The notes beneath the pieces are model-generated. The model ran no database searches. It was not told the DNA's origin and saw only the letters and a list, made by a program, of their open reading frames with translations. A DNA stretch of 64,000 nucleotides from Alloyangia mangrovi. Lineage in GTDB: Bacteria; Pseudomonadota; Alphaproteobacteria; Rhodobacterales; Rhodobacteraceae. This document shows, piece after piece, positions 42,286-51,775 of this stretch (the first letter of the stretch is position 1; the number at the start of each line of letters is the position of its first letter). The stretch covers positions 17,081 to 81,080 of the forward strand of contig NZ_NTHN02000022.1 of assembly GCF_002300555.2 (NCBI RefSeq). The letters are read 5' to 3'. The position numbers and the translations under genes are program-made.

Positions 42286-42685
42286 ATGGCTGACTGCGTC
42301 AAGCTGCGGCCCGGAGGCGCCTACGCGGGCAAGCAGGGGTTCGACTACTTCGAGGGCATCGCGCGGCAAACGGTGGGCAGCCAGGGGCTGTGCATGCACC
42401 TGCTCACCATTCCCCCGGGCGCGCGCGCCAAGGCGCACAAGCACGAGACCCATGAAACCGCGATCTACGTGATCTCGGGGCGGGCGCGCATGTATTGGGG
42501 GGGCGCAACTGGAGCACGTGATGGAAACCTCCGCCGGCGATCTGATCTACATCCCGGCGGACACGCCGCATCTGCCGCTCAACGACGGTACCGAGCCGGC
42601 GGTTGCGGTGATCGCGCGGACCGATCCCAATGAGCAGGAAAGCGTGGTGCTTCTGCCCGAGCTCGAGGCGCTGGTGCCGGGCTGA
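42286..42685 (+). pseudogene. Cupin domain protein, apparent 1-base frameshift
   Basis: The ATG at 42286 has GGGAGGG upstream. The first cupin motif is HLLTIPPGARAKAHKHETHETAIYVISGRARMYWG with the metal ligands in the HKHETHE stretch. The second motif, IYIPADTPHLPLNDGTEPAVAVIARTD, is in a different frame. Removing one G from the seven-G run at 42497-42503 joins them as YWGAQLEHVMETSAGDLIYIPADTPH and yields 132 residues, normal for a single-domain cupin. As read the product loses the second motif. Substrate unknown. Confidence 0.85.
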
Positions 42686-42708
42686 CGCCGGGCGTCAGGA
42701 TCTGGGCG

Positions 42709-43542
42709 TCAGGGTCTGGGGGTGGCTCTGGCCAGCGCCGCGGTCCCGAGCGCGCTCTCCATGTCGGCCACGGCGGCGACCAGCGGGGTCTGCGGCACCA
42801 CGGTGAACCCGTCCGAGGCCCGGCTGAGATCCTCTATGGTTACCAGCACCGCGGTCAGCACCAGCGAGAAGACCAGCGTCCGCCAGCTGAGCCTTCGGCC
42901 CTGCAGCGCCGCGCGGTTGCCGATGATGAAGAGCCCCGAGCCGGCGGCGAAGGTCAGCAGCATCCATATGCCCGAGGTTATGCTCTTCGAGGCGGCGGCG
43001 ACGCGGCGGGTGTGGGCGTCGAGTACCTCGGTGATGCCGCCTGCGACATAAGTGGAGACGGGGGCGGGCACCTCGGGCGTCAGCGCCGCCATGGTGGTGG
43101 GCCAGAGCGCCGCTTGCGCCTCGGTGCTGTGCGCCACGAAGGCGTCGACGTTCTCGCGGGTGGCATGGTAGCCCGACGGCACGATGCGGGTGCGCGCGTA
43201 GCCGAGCAGCGCCTGCTGCAGCGGACGGCCTTCGGCCTCGGGCAGCATGTCGGCGCGCAAGAAGGCGGTGCCGAGCGCCGCCGCCTCCTCGACCACCGCC
43301 GAAACGCTGGCCTCGCGCCAGCCCAGCACGGCGCTGAAGGTGAAGCCGAGCAGCAGCCCCAGCAGCGCCAGCAGCGCGCCGAGCGAGGCCTCGCCCGGCA
43401 TCTTGCCCTCGGTATAGCGTGCGGGATCCCGGTTGCGCTCGTGGCTGCCGAGGTGGAAGCCGGCGAAGGCGCAGGCGGGCAGGGCCAGCAGGAAGATGAG
43501 GATGACCAGCCCGAAGGGGATCGAATGGGTTGCGATGGACAC
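42709..43542 (-). CDS. Bestrophin-like (DUF4239-type) membrane protein
   Basis: 277 residues from a GTG at 43542 (GAGG about 9 nt upstream). Four hydrophobic segments are visible: FGLVILIFLLALPACAFAGFHLG at the start, LGALLALLGLLLGFTFSAVLGW at ~55-75, GIWMLLTFAAGSGLFIIG and TLVFSLVLTAVLVTIED. The central soluble region with EEAAALGTAFLRADMLPEAEGRPLQQALLGYARTR fits the bestrophin-like/DUF4239 pattern. A channel role has been proposed for the fold; not shown here. Convergent with the cupin gene. Confidence 0.72.
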   Translation of the reverse strand: MSIATHSIPFGLVILIFLLALPACAFAGFHLGSHERNRDPARYTEGKMPGEASLGALLALLGLLLGFTFSAVLGWREASVSAVVEEAAALGTAFLRADMLPEAEGRPLQQALLGYARTRIVPSGYHATRENVDAFVAHSTEAQAALWPTTMAALTPEVPAPVSTYVAGGITEVLDAHTRRVAAASKSITSGIWMLLTFAAGSGLFIIGNRAALQGRRLSWRTLVFSLVLTAVLVTIEDLSRASDGFTVVPQTPLVAAVADMESALGTAALARATPRP

Positions 43543-43709
43543 CGGGAAACCTCGACTCCTGAAAACCGCGCAGGGTCCTTGGAGTCGGAAATGCCGGGGA
43601 CTCCGGGAGCAATCCTGCCGGCACGATGATCCTCTACCCGGGCGGTTTCGCAAAGAGATTCTTGCGGCACGCCGCGCGGGCAGGGCCGCGCGGCCGGAGC
43701 CGCCGCGCC

Positions 43710-44747
43710 TCAGGCGGCGCGGCGGGTGGCAGGGGCCTTGCGCCCCTCGCCGATGATGTCGAAGAGGTGCAGCACGATCACCGTCGTCGGAATGGCGACG
43801 ATGCCGCCGAGCGGCCCCCAGAGCCAGAGCCAGAAGACCAGCGAGACGAAGATCAGGAAGGGGTTGATCTGGATGTGCTTGCCGACCAGCCCCGGGGTGA
43901 CGAATTGCGCCTCGCACATGTTCAGCAGCAGGTAGACCGCCGCCGGCGCAAAGCTCATCAGCCCGTCGAAGGCCACCAGCCCGTTGAGCAGCAGCCCCGC
44001 CACCATGGCGGCGGGCCCGACGTAGAGCACGTAGTTCAGCAGCGCCGCGGCGATGCCCCAGATCGGCGCGGCGGGCATGCCGATCGCCATGAGCCCGCCG
44101 GTCACCGCGAAGCCGAGGCCGATGTTGATCAGCGAGATCGTTGCAAAATAGCGTGCAACGGAATTCTCGGCCGCGCAGAACCGCTCGAGGATGGCGGCGG
44201 TGGTGGTGTTGTCGCCGATGCGATGGGCCATCCAGTTGTAGATGCCCCAACGGGTCAGCAGGAAGAAGAACAGCCCACCGAAGAAGACCAGCGCCTGCGC
44301 CACGATGACCGGCGCGAGGTAGAGCGCATCGGTGACGCTGGGCATGCCCGAGCCCTCCTCGGCCTTCTTCTGCGCCGCGCCAAGTGCCTGCTCGACCTCG
44401 TCGATGCCGCGGATCAGATCGCGATACTCGAAGAGGAACTTGCGGATCTCGTATTTCACCGTGGGGATCCGGTCGATGGCGGCGGTGATATAGGGCTCGG
44501 CCAGGAAGCCGAGCGAGGCGATCAGAAAGAAGATCAGCACGATCAGCAAGATCGCCACGACCCCGCGCGGCAGGCCGATCTTCTCCATCCGATCGGCCAG
44601 GGGCGAGAAGATGATGCCGACGATCACCGCCAGCATCAGCGGGGCGAAGATGTCCTGGGCAAGCTTGAGGCAGACCAGCAGGGCCAGCCCCGCAAGGATC
44701 GCGACGCTGACGCGCAGCACGGGGTCGGCGGTGGGGGTGCGGTTCAT
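43710..44747 (-). CDS. AI-2E family transporter
   Basis: 345 residues, second AI-2E/PerM protein in the window. Helices: VSVAILAGLALLVCLKLAQDIFAPLMLAVIVGIIFSPLADRMEKIGLPR, GVVAILLIVLIFFLIASLGFL, a soluble helical stretch, then WGIAAALLNYVLYVGPAAMVAGLLLNGLVAF and QFVTPGLVGKHIQINPFLIFVSLVFWLWLWGPLGGIVAIPTTVIVLHLF. The last motif (EAQFVTPGLVGKHIQINPFLIF) is typical of this subgroup, which differs from the PerM type at 31867. Substrate unknown. Confidence 0.88.
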   Translation of the reverse strand: MNRTPTADPVLRVSVAILAGLALLVCLKLAQDIFAPLMLAVIVGIIFSPLADRMEKIGLPRGVVAILLIVLIFFLIASLGFLAEPYITAAIDRIPTVKYEIRKFLFEYRDLIRGIDEVEQALGAAQKKAEEGSGMPSVTDALYLAPVIVAQALVFFGGLFFFLLTRWGIYNWMAHRIGDNTTTAAILERFCAAENSVARYFATISLINIGLGFAVTGGLMAIGMPAAPIWGIAAALLNYVLYVGPAAMVAGLLLNGLVAFDGLMSFAPAAVYLLLNMCEAQFVTPGLVGKHIQINPFLIFVSLVFWLWLWGPLGGIVAIPTTVIVLHLFDIIGEGRKAPATRRAA

Positions 44748-44878
44748 GAAATGGGCAGTCTCAAATGAGGGATCATGGCCCTCAACTTCGAGATGCGGAA
44801 TTCGTTCCCTGCGCTGCGCGCCCCGCCGCCCCGATTTTGTGACAGTCGGGCGGAGGCCGCTCCCGCCGCCCCGCCCGC

Positions 44879-44905
44879 CTTTCTTCTAGGTGCAAATATC
44901 CCGGG
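44879..44905 (-). repeat. Intergenic repeat, copy C (CCCGGGATATTT...CCTAGAAGAAAGG)
   Basis: Third copy of the intergenic repeat, reverse-oriented, directly after the LLM monooxygenase gene. On the minus strand it follows CCGGGGCTCTGCCCCGG and reads CCCGGGATATTTGCACCTAG then AAGAAAGG. The same hairpin-then-motif order is seen at copies A and B. Confidence 0.65.
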
Positions 44906-44941
44906 GTCCGGGGCAGAGCCCCGGCTCTCCCCGCGGCCCGC

Positions 44942-46294
44942 CTATTCCGCCGCTCGGGCCAGCGCGTAGCGGTTGCCGGGTTCCGAGATGCCGAGGTTGC
45001 CGCGCAGGGTGCCGGCCTCGTAGTCCTCGCGGAAGAGCCCGCGGCGGCGCAGTTCGGGCACCACCAGCCGGGTGAAATCCTCGAGCGAGCTGGGCAGGGT
45101 CGGGAACATCAGGATGAAGCCGTCGGCGGCGCGGGTCTCGAACCATTCCTGCATGAAATCGGCGATCTGGCTCGGCGTGCCGGTCAGCCCGTTGCCGGTG
45201 TGGCGGCGGGCGTAATGCGTGATCAGCTCGCGCATGGTGTGGCCTTGCGTGACGAACTCCTTCAGCTCGTCGAAGAGCGCCTTCGAGCCCTTGGCCTTCT
45301 CGGGCATGCGCTCCATCGGGAAGGGCTTGTCGAGATCGACGCCGCGCAGGTCCGCCTCGAGGAATTCCTGCAGCATCAGCAGCCCGACGTCCGGGTGCAT
45401 GAGATCCACAAGCTGCTGCGCCTTGGCCTCGGCCTCTGCCTCGGTCTCGCCGACGTTGATGACGATGCCGGGCATGATCTTCAGATCATCCTCATGCCGT
45501 TCGTACTTGGCCATGCGGCTTTTCACGTTGGCGTAGAAGGCACGGTTCTTCTCGATGTTGGAGGCCAGCGAGAAGACCATCTCGGCGGTGCGGGCGGCGA
45601 GCTCCATGCCGGGCTCCGAACCGCCCGCCTGGGCGATCACCGGGCGGCCCTGCGGGGTGCGGGCGATGTTCAGCGGGCCGCGCACCTGGAAGTGCTTGCC
45701 GTGGTGGTTCAGCTCGTGGAGCTTGTTCTGGTCATGGTAGATGCCGCTGTCGCGGTCGAGCAGCAGCGCGTCGGGCTCGTAGCTGTCCCAGAGGCCGAAG
45801 ACCACGTCGACGAATTCCTCGCAGCGCTCGTAGCGCTCGGCATGCGGCGGCAGCCCCTCGCGGTTGTAGTTGTAGCCGGTCTCGTCATGGTCCGAGGTCA
45901 CCACGTTCCAGCACATCCGCCCGCCCGACATGTGGTCTGCCGAGGCGAAGAGCCGGGCGATGTTGTAGGGCTCGTAATAGGAGGTCGAGGCGGTGGCGAC
46001 GAAGCCCAGCCTCTCGGTGTGCTGCGACAGCGCGGTGATCGCGGTGATCGGCTCGAAGCGGTTCATCTTGGTGGGCTGGCGGGCGAGCGCGGCGGGATCG
46101 CCGATGGCCGCCGCCGGGCTGTCGGCAAAGAACATGAAGTCGAGCTTGGCCGCCTCCGAGATCTGCGCGACCTTCTTGAGGTGCGCGAGGTCATTGGCGC
46201 CCTGCACGTCGCTGCCCGGGTGCAGCCAGGCCGCCGGGTGGAAGCCGAATGTATAGACGAAGGTACCGAGTTTGAGCTGGTCGGGGCGCGACAT
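44942..46294 (-). CDS. LLM class flavin-dependent oxidoreductase (NtaA/SnaA/DszA monooxygenase type)
   Basis: 450 residues, an FMN-dependent (FMNH2-using) bacterial-luciferase-like TIM barrel. Signature stretches: WLHPGSDVQGANDLAHLKKVAQISEAAKLDFMFFADSP, RFEPITAITALSQHTERLGFVATASTSYYEPYNIARLFASADHMSGGRMCWNVVTS (diagnostic of the NtaA/DszA subgroup), GPLNIARTPQGRPVIAQAGGSEPGMELAARTAEMVF, and TGTPSQIADFMQEWFETRAADGFILMFPT. This group oxidises nitrilotriacetate, alkanesulfonates, dibenzothiophene sulfone or dimethylsulfide; which one applies here is unknown. A flavin reductase gene is not adjacent. It is divergent from the hut operon. Confidence 0.88.
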   Translation of the reverse strand: MSRPDQLKLGTFVYTFGFHPAAWLHPGSDVQGANDLAHLKKVAQISEAAKLDFMFFADSPAAAIGDPAALARQPTKMNRFEPITAITALSQHTERLGFVATASTSYYEPYNIARLFASADHMSGGRMCWNVVTSDHDETGYNYNREGLPPHAERYERCEEFVDVVFGLWDSYEPDALLLDRDSGIYHDQNKLHELNHHGKHFQVRGPLNIARTPQGRPVIAQAGGSEPGMELAARTAEMVFSLASNIEKNRAFYANVKSRMAKYERHEDDLKIMPGIVINVGETEAEAEAKAQQLVDLMHPDVGLLMLQEFLEADLRGVDLDKPFPMERMPEKAKGSKALFDELKEFVTQGHTMRELITHYARRHTGNGLTGTPSQIADFMQEWFETRAADGFILMFPTLPSSLEDFTRLVVPELRRRGLFREDYEAGTLRGNLGISEPGNRYALARAAE

Positions 46295-46377
46295 GGGGAG
46301 TCCTCTGGCGGGCGAAAGATGCAGCGAGAATGTCGCTTGGAGGCACTTTGGACAAGCGGGGCGGAGCTGCGCATTGG

Positions 46378-46392
46378 TTTAGTTTTTCTAAA
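46378..46392. promoter_or_regulatory. Small AT-rich dyad upstream of the LLM gene
   Basis: TTTAG-TTTTT-CTAAA, about 85 nt before the LLM start and 150 nt before hutI. Short arms; could be part of the LLM promoter. Confidence 0.25.
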
Positions 46393-46504
46393 GTGATCGA
46401 GGGAGCGAAAGTGCGGACCGGCCCGACTCTTGCGGTGCCTGCTGGTTGGGCATCGCGGCGCCCGCCCGCGCGTTTTCCCGACGGCTCGATTGACAGCTCT
46501 TCAA

Positions 46505-46516
46505 TTGTATAGACAT
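46505..46516. promoter_or_regulatory. Putative HutC operator before hutI
   Basis: TTGTATAGACAT lies 28 nt before the hutI start. A near-identical TTGTATAGTCAA is found upstream of the ABC transporter operon that encodes HutC (53257-53268). HutC-type GntR repressors respond to urocanate and bind such short dyads. Confidence 0.55.
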
Positions 46517-46543
46517 AAAGACGTAACGACCGGGAGAATCGAA

Positions 46544-47749
46544 ATGACAAAGCAACAGGTGCTGCGCGGCGGAACCCTGGTGACGCTGGAGGAGGAGAAG
46601 GGCTACGGGCTGCTCGAGGGCGGCGCGGTCGCCATTGACGGCGCAACCATTGCCTGGGTTGGTCCCATGGCCGACCTGCCCGAAACCTTTGCCGACTGGC
46701 AGGTGACCGAGCTCGAGGGGCGTCTGGTGACACCCGCGCTCACCGACTGCCACACCCACCTCGTCTATGGCGGCTCGCGGGCCCGCGAGTTCGAGATGCG
46801 CCTCGAGGGCGCCAGCTACGAGGAGATCGCCCGCGCCGGTGGCGGCATCGCCTCGACCGTGCGCCACACCCGCGCGGCGGACGAGGGGGCGCTGATCGCG
46901 CAATCCCTGCCGCGGCTCGATGCGCTGCTGGCCGAGGGCGTGACCACGGTGGAGATCAAGTCCGGCTACGGGCTCGACCGCGACACCGAGCTGCGCCTGC
47001 TGCGCGTCGCCCGCAAGCTGGGCGAGCTGCGCCCGGTCAACTTGGTGACCACCTTCCTCGGTGCGCACGCGCTGCCGCCGGAATGGCAGGGGACCAAGGC
47101 CGAGTATATCACGCAGATCTGCCTGCCGGCCCTGCGCGCCGCCCATGCCGAGGGTCTGGTGGATGCGGTCGACGGCTTCTGCGAGGGCATCGCCTTTTCT
47201 GCCGCCGAGATGGAGCCGGTCTTCGCAGAGGCGAAGAAGCTCGGCCTGCCGGTCAAGCTGCACGCCGAGCAGCTCTCGCATCAGGGCGGCATCCAGCTTG
47301 CCGCCAAGTACGGCGCGCTTTCGGCCGATCACGTCGAATACGCTACCGAGGCCGACGCCGAAGCCATGGCGCAGGCGGGCATGGTCGCGGTGCTGCTGCC
47401 CGGTGCCTTCTATGCCATCCACGAGACGCAGGCGCCGCCCGTCCCGGCCTTCCGCGCGCACAACGTCCCCATGGCGCTCTCGACCGACGCCAACCCTGGC
47501 ACCTCGCCGCTGACCTCGCTGCTGCTGACCATGAACATGGGCTGCACGCTGTTCCGGATGACCCCGGAAGAGGCGCTGCGCGGGGTGACGGTGAACGCGG
47601 CGAAGGCACTCGGCTTCACCGACCGCGGGCGTATCGTCGCGGGGCAGCGCGCCGATCTCAATATCTGGAACACCGACAGCCCGGCAGAGCTGTCCTATCG
47701 CATCGGGTTCAACCCGCTCCATGCCCGTATCTTCGGAGGCCAAGCATGA
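46544..47749 (+). CDS. hutI: Imidazolonepropionase
   Basis: Third step of histidine catabolism: opens imidazolone propionate to N-formimino-L-glutamate. 401 residues of the amidohydrolase superfamily. Metal ligands in [24 protein letters not shown] (HxH), then [32 protein letters not shown] and [22 protein letters not shown] with the conserved Asp. GGGAGA precedes the ATG. First gene of the hut operon; its stop overlaps the hutH start (ATGA). Confidence 0.96.
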   Translation: MTKQQVLRGGTLVTLEEEKGYGLLEGGAVAIDGATIAWVGPMADLPETFADWQVTELEGRLVTPALTDCHTHLVYGGSRAREFEMRLEGASYEEIARAGGGIASTVRHTRAADEGALIAQSLPRLDALLAEGVTTVEIKSGYGLDRDTELRLLRVARKLGELRPVNLVTTFLGAHALPPEWQGTKAEYITQICLPALRAAHAEGLVDAVDGFCEGIAFSAAEMEPVFAEAKKLGLPVKLHAEQLSHQGGIQLAAKYGALSADHVEYATEADAEAMAQAGMVAVLLPGAFYAIHETQAPPVPAFRAHNVPMALSTDANPGTSPLTSLLLTMNMGCTLFRMTPEEALRGVTVNAAKALGFTDRGRIVAGQRADLNIWNTDSPAELSYRIGFNPLHARIFGGQA

Positions 47750-49263
47750 TCCTCACCCCCGGCACCGCCACGCTGGCGCAGCTCGAACAGCTCTGGCGAA
47801 GCGATGCGCCCGCCCGTCTCGATGACGCGGCGCGCCCGGCCATCGCCGCCTCGGCCAAGGTAGTCGCTGATGCCGCCGCCGGATCCGAGGCGATCTACGG
47901 CGTCAACACCGGCTTCGGCAAGCTCGCCTCGATCAAGATCGCGCCCGAGGACACCGCGACGCTGCAGCGCAACCTGATCCTGTCGCATTGCTGCGGGGTC
48001 GGCGAGCCGCTGCCCCGCGCCACCACGCGCCTCATGATGGCGCTCAAGCTGCTGAGCCTCGGCCGCGGCGCCTCGGGCGTGCAGGTGCAGACGGTCGAGC
48101 TGCTGGAAGCGATGCTCGAGGCGGGCGTGACCCCGCTGGTGCCCTGTCAGGGCTCGGTCGGCGCCTCCGGCGATCTGGCACCGCTGGCGCATATGACCGC
48201 CGTGCTGCTTGGGGCAGGGCAGGCGGAGTTCGAGGGCGAGGTGCTGCACGGCGCAGACGCGCTCGCCAAGGCCGGCCTCGCGCCCGTCGTGCTGGGCCCG
48301 AAGGAGGGCCTTGCGCTGATCAACGGCACGCAGTTCTCGACCGCGCTGGCGCTTGTTGGTCTCTTCGAGGGCTGGCGCAACGCGCAGACCTCCGTCGTGA
48401 CCGCCAGCCTGACCACCGACGCGATCATGGGCTCCACGGCGCCGACCCGCGCCGAGATCCACACACTGCGCGGCCATCGCGGCCAGATCGAGGTCGCCGC
48501 GGGTATCCGCGAGTTGATGGAGGGCTCGGAGATCCGCGAGAGCCATCGGGAGGGTGACACCCGCGTGCAGGATCCCTATTGCATCCGCTGCCAGCCGCAG
48601 GTGGCGGGCGCGGCGATCGACCTGCTGCGCTACGCCGCGACCACGCTCGAGATCGAGGCCAACGCGGTCACCGACAACCCGCTAGTGCTGGGGCCGGGCA
48701 ACATCGTCTCGGGCGGCAACTTCCACGCCGAGCCGGTGGCCTTTGCCGCCGACCAGATCGCGCTGGCGCTCTCCGAGATCGGCGCCATCGCGCAGCGCCG
48801 CGTGGCGCTGATGGTGGACCCGGCGATGAACCACGATCTTCCACCCTTCCTGACCCCCGCGCCGGGGCTCAACTCGGGCTACATGATCGCCGAGGTCACC
48901 ACCGCCGCGCTCATGTCCGAGAACAAGCACCTCGCCAACCCCTGCTCGACCGACAGCACGCCGACCTCGGCCAACCAGGAAGACCATGTGTCGATGGCCG
49001 CCCATGGTGCGCGCCGCCTTGGTCTGATGAACCGCAACCTGTCGGTGATCCTCGGGGTCGAGGCGCTTTGCGCCGCGCAGGGCGTGGATTTCCGCGCGCC
49101 GCTGAAGACCTCGCACCGGCTGGCGCGCGTGGTCGCGAAGATCCGCGAGCATGTCGCGCCGCTGGAGAACGACCGCTACCTTGCGCCCGACCTCGAAAAG
49201 GGTGCCGTGCTGGTGCGCGAAGGCGACCTGCTGGCCGCCGCAGAACTGGAGGAAGCGCTGTGA
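47746..49263 (+). CDS. hutH: Histidine ammonia-lyase
   Basis: First step: histidine to trans-urocanate plus ammonia. 505 residues. The self-formed MIO electrophile comes from Ala140-Ser141-Gly142 in [16 protein letters not shown]. Other family segments: [17 protein letters not shown] with the catalytic Tyr, [27 protein letters not shown] and [33 protein letters not shown]. Overlaps hutI and hutG by a few bases, so translation is tightly coupled. Confidence 0.97.
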   Translation: MILTPGTATLAQLEQLWRSDAPARLDDAARPAIAASAKVVADAAAGSEAIYGVNTGFGKLASIKIAPEDTATLQRNLILSHCCGVGEPLPRATTRLMMALKLLSLGRGASGVQVQTVELLEAMLEAGVTPLVPCQGSVGASGDLAPLAHMTAVLLGAGQAEFEGEVLHGADALAKAGLAPVVLGPKEGLALINGTQFSTALALVGLFEGWRNAQTSVVTASLTTDAIMGSTAPTRAEIHTLRGHRGQIEVAAGIRELMEGSEIRESHREGDTRVQDPYCIRCQPQVAGAAIDLLRYAATTLEIEANAVTDNPLVLGPGNIVSGGNFHAEPVAFAADQIALALSEIGAIAQRRVALMVDPAMNHDLPPFLTPAPGLNSGYMIAEVTTAALMSENKHLANPCSTDSTPTSANQEDHVSMAAHGARRLGLMNRNLSVILGVEALCAAQGVDFRAPLKTSHRLARVVAKIREHVAPLENDRYLAPDLEKGAVLVREGDLLAAAELEEAL

Positions 49264-50060
49264 GGAACGAGCCCGTCACCGTCACGAGGGGAGACAGCCC
49301 CATCGTCCTCGGCCTGCCGCACACCGGCACCTACCTGCCGGACGAGATCTTCGACAATCTCACCCCGCGCGGCAAGGAACTGAGCGACACCGACTGGCAC
49401 ATCCACAGGCTCTACGAAGGGTTGCTGCCGGGCGCGACCATGGTGCGCGCCACTTTCCACCGCTACGTGATCGACGCCAACCGCCCGCCGGATGGCGCCA
49501 GCCTCTATCCCGGCCAGAACACAACCGGACTGGTGCCGCTCACCGATTTCGACGGCACGCCGATCTGGCTTGAGCAGCCGGACGAGGCAGAGATCGCCGC
49601 CCGCCGCGACGCTTTCCATGCTCCCTACCACGCGGCCCTCATGGCCGAGATGGAGCGGGTCCGGGCGAAACACGGCGTGGCGATCCTCTATGATTGCCAC
49701 TCGATCCGCTCGCACATCCCCTTCCTCTTCGAAGGCAAGCTGCCCGCTTTCAACATCGGCACCGGCAAGGGCACGACCTGCGATCCGTCGATCGAGGCCG
49801 CGACGGCCGAGGTCTGTGCCGCTGCCGAGGGCTATACGTCGGTACTGAACGGCCGCTTCACCGGTGGCTGGACGACGCGTCACTATGGCCGCCCCGAGGA
49901 GGGCTTCCACGCGATCCAGATGGAATTGGCGCAGGACACCCACCTCGAGAGCGAGCTGGCCCCCTATGCCTATGACGAGGGTAAGGCCGCGAAGCTGCGC
50001 GCCCACCTTGCCGAGCTGCTGCAGCGGATCGAGGCGCTCGCGCCCGCGCTTGCCAAGTAA
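49260..50060 (+). CDS. hutG: N-formylglutamate deformylase
   Basis: Last step in the five-step histidine route: N-formylglutamate to glutamate and formate. 266 residues of the FGase family: [88 protein letters not shown] and [23 protein letters not shown]. Start is a GTG at 49260 overlapping the hutH stop. This enzyme needs N-formylglutamate made by HutF, whose gene is not in the window. The other HutG type (formimidoylglutamase) is an arginase-fold protein and does not look like this. Confidence 0.93.
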   Translation: MRNEPVTVTRGDSPIVLGLPHTGTYLPDEIFDNLTPRGKELSDTDWHIHRLYEGLLPGATMVRATFHRYVIDANRPPDGASLYPGQNTTGLVPLTDFDGTPIWLEQPDEAEIAARRDAFHAPYHAALMAEMERVRAKHGVAILYDCHSIRSHIPFLFEGKLPAFNIGTGKGTTCDPSIEAATAEVCAAAEGYTSVLNGRFTGGWTTRHYGRPEEGFHAIQMELAQDTHLESELAPYAYDEGKAAKLRAHLAELLQRIEALAPALAK

Positions 50061-50083
50061 CACTGCCACCGAGGAGTCCCGAG

Positions 50084-51775
50084 ATGACCAACCCCCGCCA
50101 CAACCTGCGCGACGTCTTCCCCGCGACCGGCACCGAGATCACCGCGAAAAGCTGGCTGACCGAGGCGCCGATGCGGATGCTGATGAACAACCTGCACCCC
50201 GATGTCGCCGAGAACCCGCACGAGCTGGTGGTCTACGGCGGCATCGGCCGCGCCGCCCGCACCTGGGAAGATTTCGACCGTATCGTCGACTCGCTGAAGA
50301 AGCTGGAAGAAGACGAGACGCTGCTGGTGCAATCGGGCAAGCCGGTGGGCGTGTTCCGCACCCATCCCGACGCGCCGCGCGTGCTGATCGCCAACTCCAA
50401 CCTCGTGCCGCATTGGGCGAATTGGGATCACTTCAACGAGCTCGATAAGAAGGGCCTGGCGATGTACGGCCAGATGACCGCGGGCTCGTGGATCTACATC
50501 GGCGCGCAGGGCATCGTGCAGGGCACCTATGAGACCTTCGTCGAGGCGGGCCGCCAGCACTACGAGGGCAACCTCAAGGGCAAGTGGATCCTCACCGGCG
50601 GTCTGGGCGGCATGGGTGGCGCGCAGCCGCTGGCGGCGGTCATGGCCGGGGCATGCTGCCTCGCCGTGGAATGCGACGAGACCCGCGCCGACTTCCGCAT
50701 CCGCACCCGCTACTGCGACGAGAAGACCCACTCGCTGGACGAGGCGCTCGAGATGATCGAGCGCTGGACCAAGGCGGGCGAGGCAAAGTCGGTGGCACTG
50801 ATCGCCAATGCCGCCGACGTCTTCCCCGAGCTGGTGCGCCGCATGAAGGCGGGCGAGCCGATGCCGAACGGTCGTCCGGACATCGTCACCGACCAGACCT
50901 CGGCGCATGACCCGGTGCATGGCTACCTGCCGAAGGGCTGGACCGTCGCCGAGTGGCGCGCGAAGCAGGAGAGCGACCCCAAGGGCGTGACCAAGGCCGC
51001 CAAGGCCTCGATGCGCGACCACGTCGCGGCGATGGTCGACTTCTGGAACGCCGGTGTGCCGACGCTCGATTACGGCAACAACATCCGCCAGATGGCGCTG
51101 GAGGAGGGGCTCGAGGACGCCTTCGCCTTCCCCGGCTTCGTGCCCGCCTACATCCGCCCGCTGTTCTGCCGCGGCGTCGGCCCGTTCCGCTGGGCGGCGC
51201 TTTCGGGCGATCCCGAGGACATCTACAAGACCGACCAGAAGGTGAAGGAGCTGATCGACGATCCGCATCTGCACAACTGGCTCGACATGGCGCGCGAGCG
51301 CATCGCCTTCCAGGGCCTTCCGGCGCGCATCTGCTGGGTCGGCCTCGGGCTGCGCCACAAGCTCGGCCTCGCGTTCAACGAGATGGTCCGCAACGGCGAG
51401 CTGAAGGCGCCGATCGTCATCGGCCGCGACCACCTCGACAGCGGCTCGGTGGCCTCGCCGAACCGCGAGACGGAAGCCATGAAAGACGGCTCGGACGCGG
51501 TCTCCGACTGGCCGCTGCTGAACGCGCTGCTCAACACCGCCTCGGGCGCGACCTGGGTGTCGCTGCACCACGGTGGCGGCGTCGGCATGGGCTTCTCGCA
51601 GCACTCCGGCATGGTGATCTGCTGTGACGGCACCGAGGCGGCGGACAAGCGTCTGGCGCGCGTGCTCTGGAATGACCCTGCGACAGGCGTTATGCGGCAC
51701 GCGGATGCGGGCTACGAGATCGCCATCGACTGCGCCCGCGAGCATCAACTCAACCTGCCGGGGATCCTAGGGTGA
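50084..51775 (+). CDS. hutU: Urocanate hydratase
   Basis: Second step: urocanate to imidazolone propionate, with NAD+ as electrophile. 563 residues, normal length. Family landmarks: [104 protein letters not shown] (NAD site), [20 protein letters not shown] and [35 protein letters not shown] lies 8-13 nt before the ATG. Stop overlaps the FAD oxidase start. Confidence 0.97.
   Translation: MTNPRHNLRDVFPATGTEITAKSWLTEAPMRMLMNNLHPDVAENPHELVVYGGIGRAARTWEDFDRIVDSLKKLEEDETLLVQSGKPVGVFRTHPDAPRVLIANSNLVPHWANWDHFNELDKKGLAMYGQMTAGSWIYIGAQGIVQGTYETFVEAGRQHYEGNLKGKWILTGGLGGMGGAQPLAAVMAGACCLAVECDETRADFRIRTRYCDEKTHSLDEALEMIERWTKAGEAKSVALIANAADVFPELVRRMKAGEPMPNGRPDIVTDQTSAHDPVHGYLPKGWTVAEWRAKQESDPKGVTKAAKASMRDHVAAMVDFWNAGVPTLDYGNNIRQMALEEGLEDAFAFPGFVPAYIRPLFCRGVGPFRWAALSGDPEDIYKTDQKVKELIDDPHLHNWLDMARERIAFQGLPARICWVGLGLRHKLGLAFNEMVRNGELKAPIVIGRDHLDSGSVASPNRETEAMKDGSDAVSDWPLLNALLNTASGATWVSLHHGGGVGMGFSQHSGMVICCDGTEAADKRLARVLWNDPATGVMRHADAGYEIAIDCAREHQLNLPGILG

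Noticed and set aside
46490..46513. TTGACA plus TATAGA as a sigma-70 promoter for hutI
   Set aside because: The spacer is only 12 nt; the TATAGA is better explained as part of the HutC-like site.
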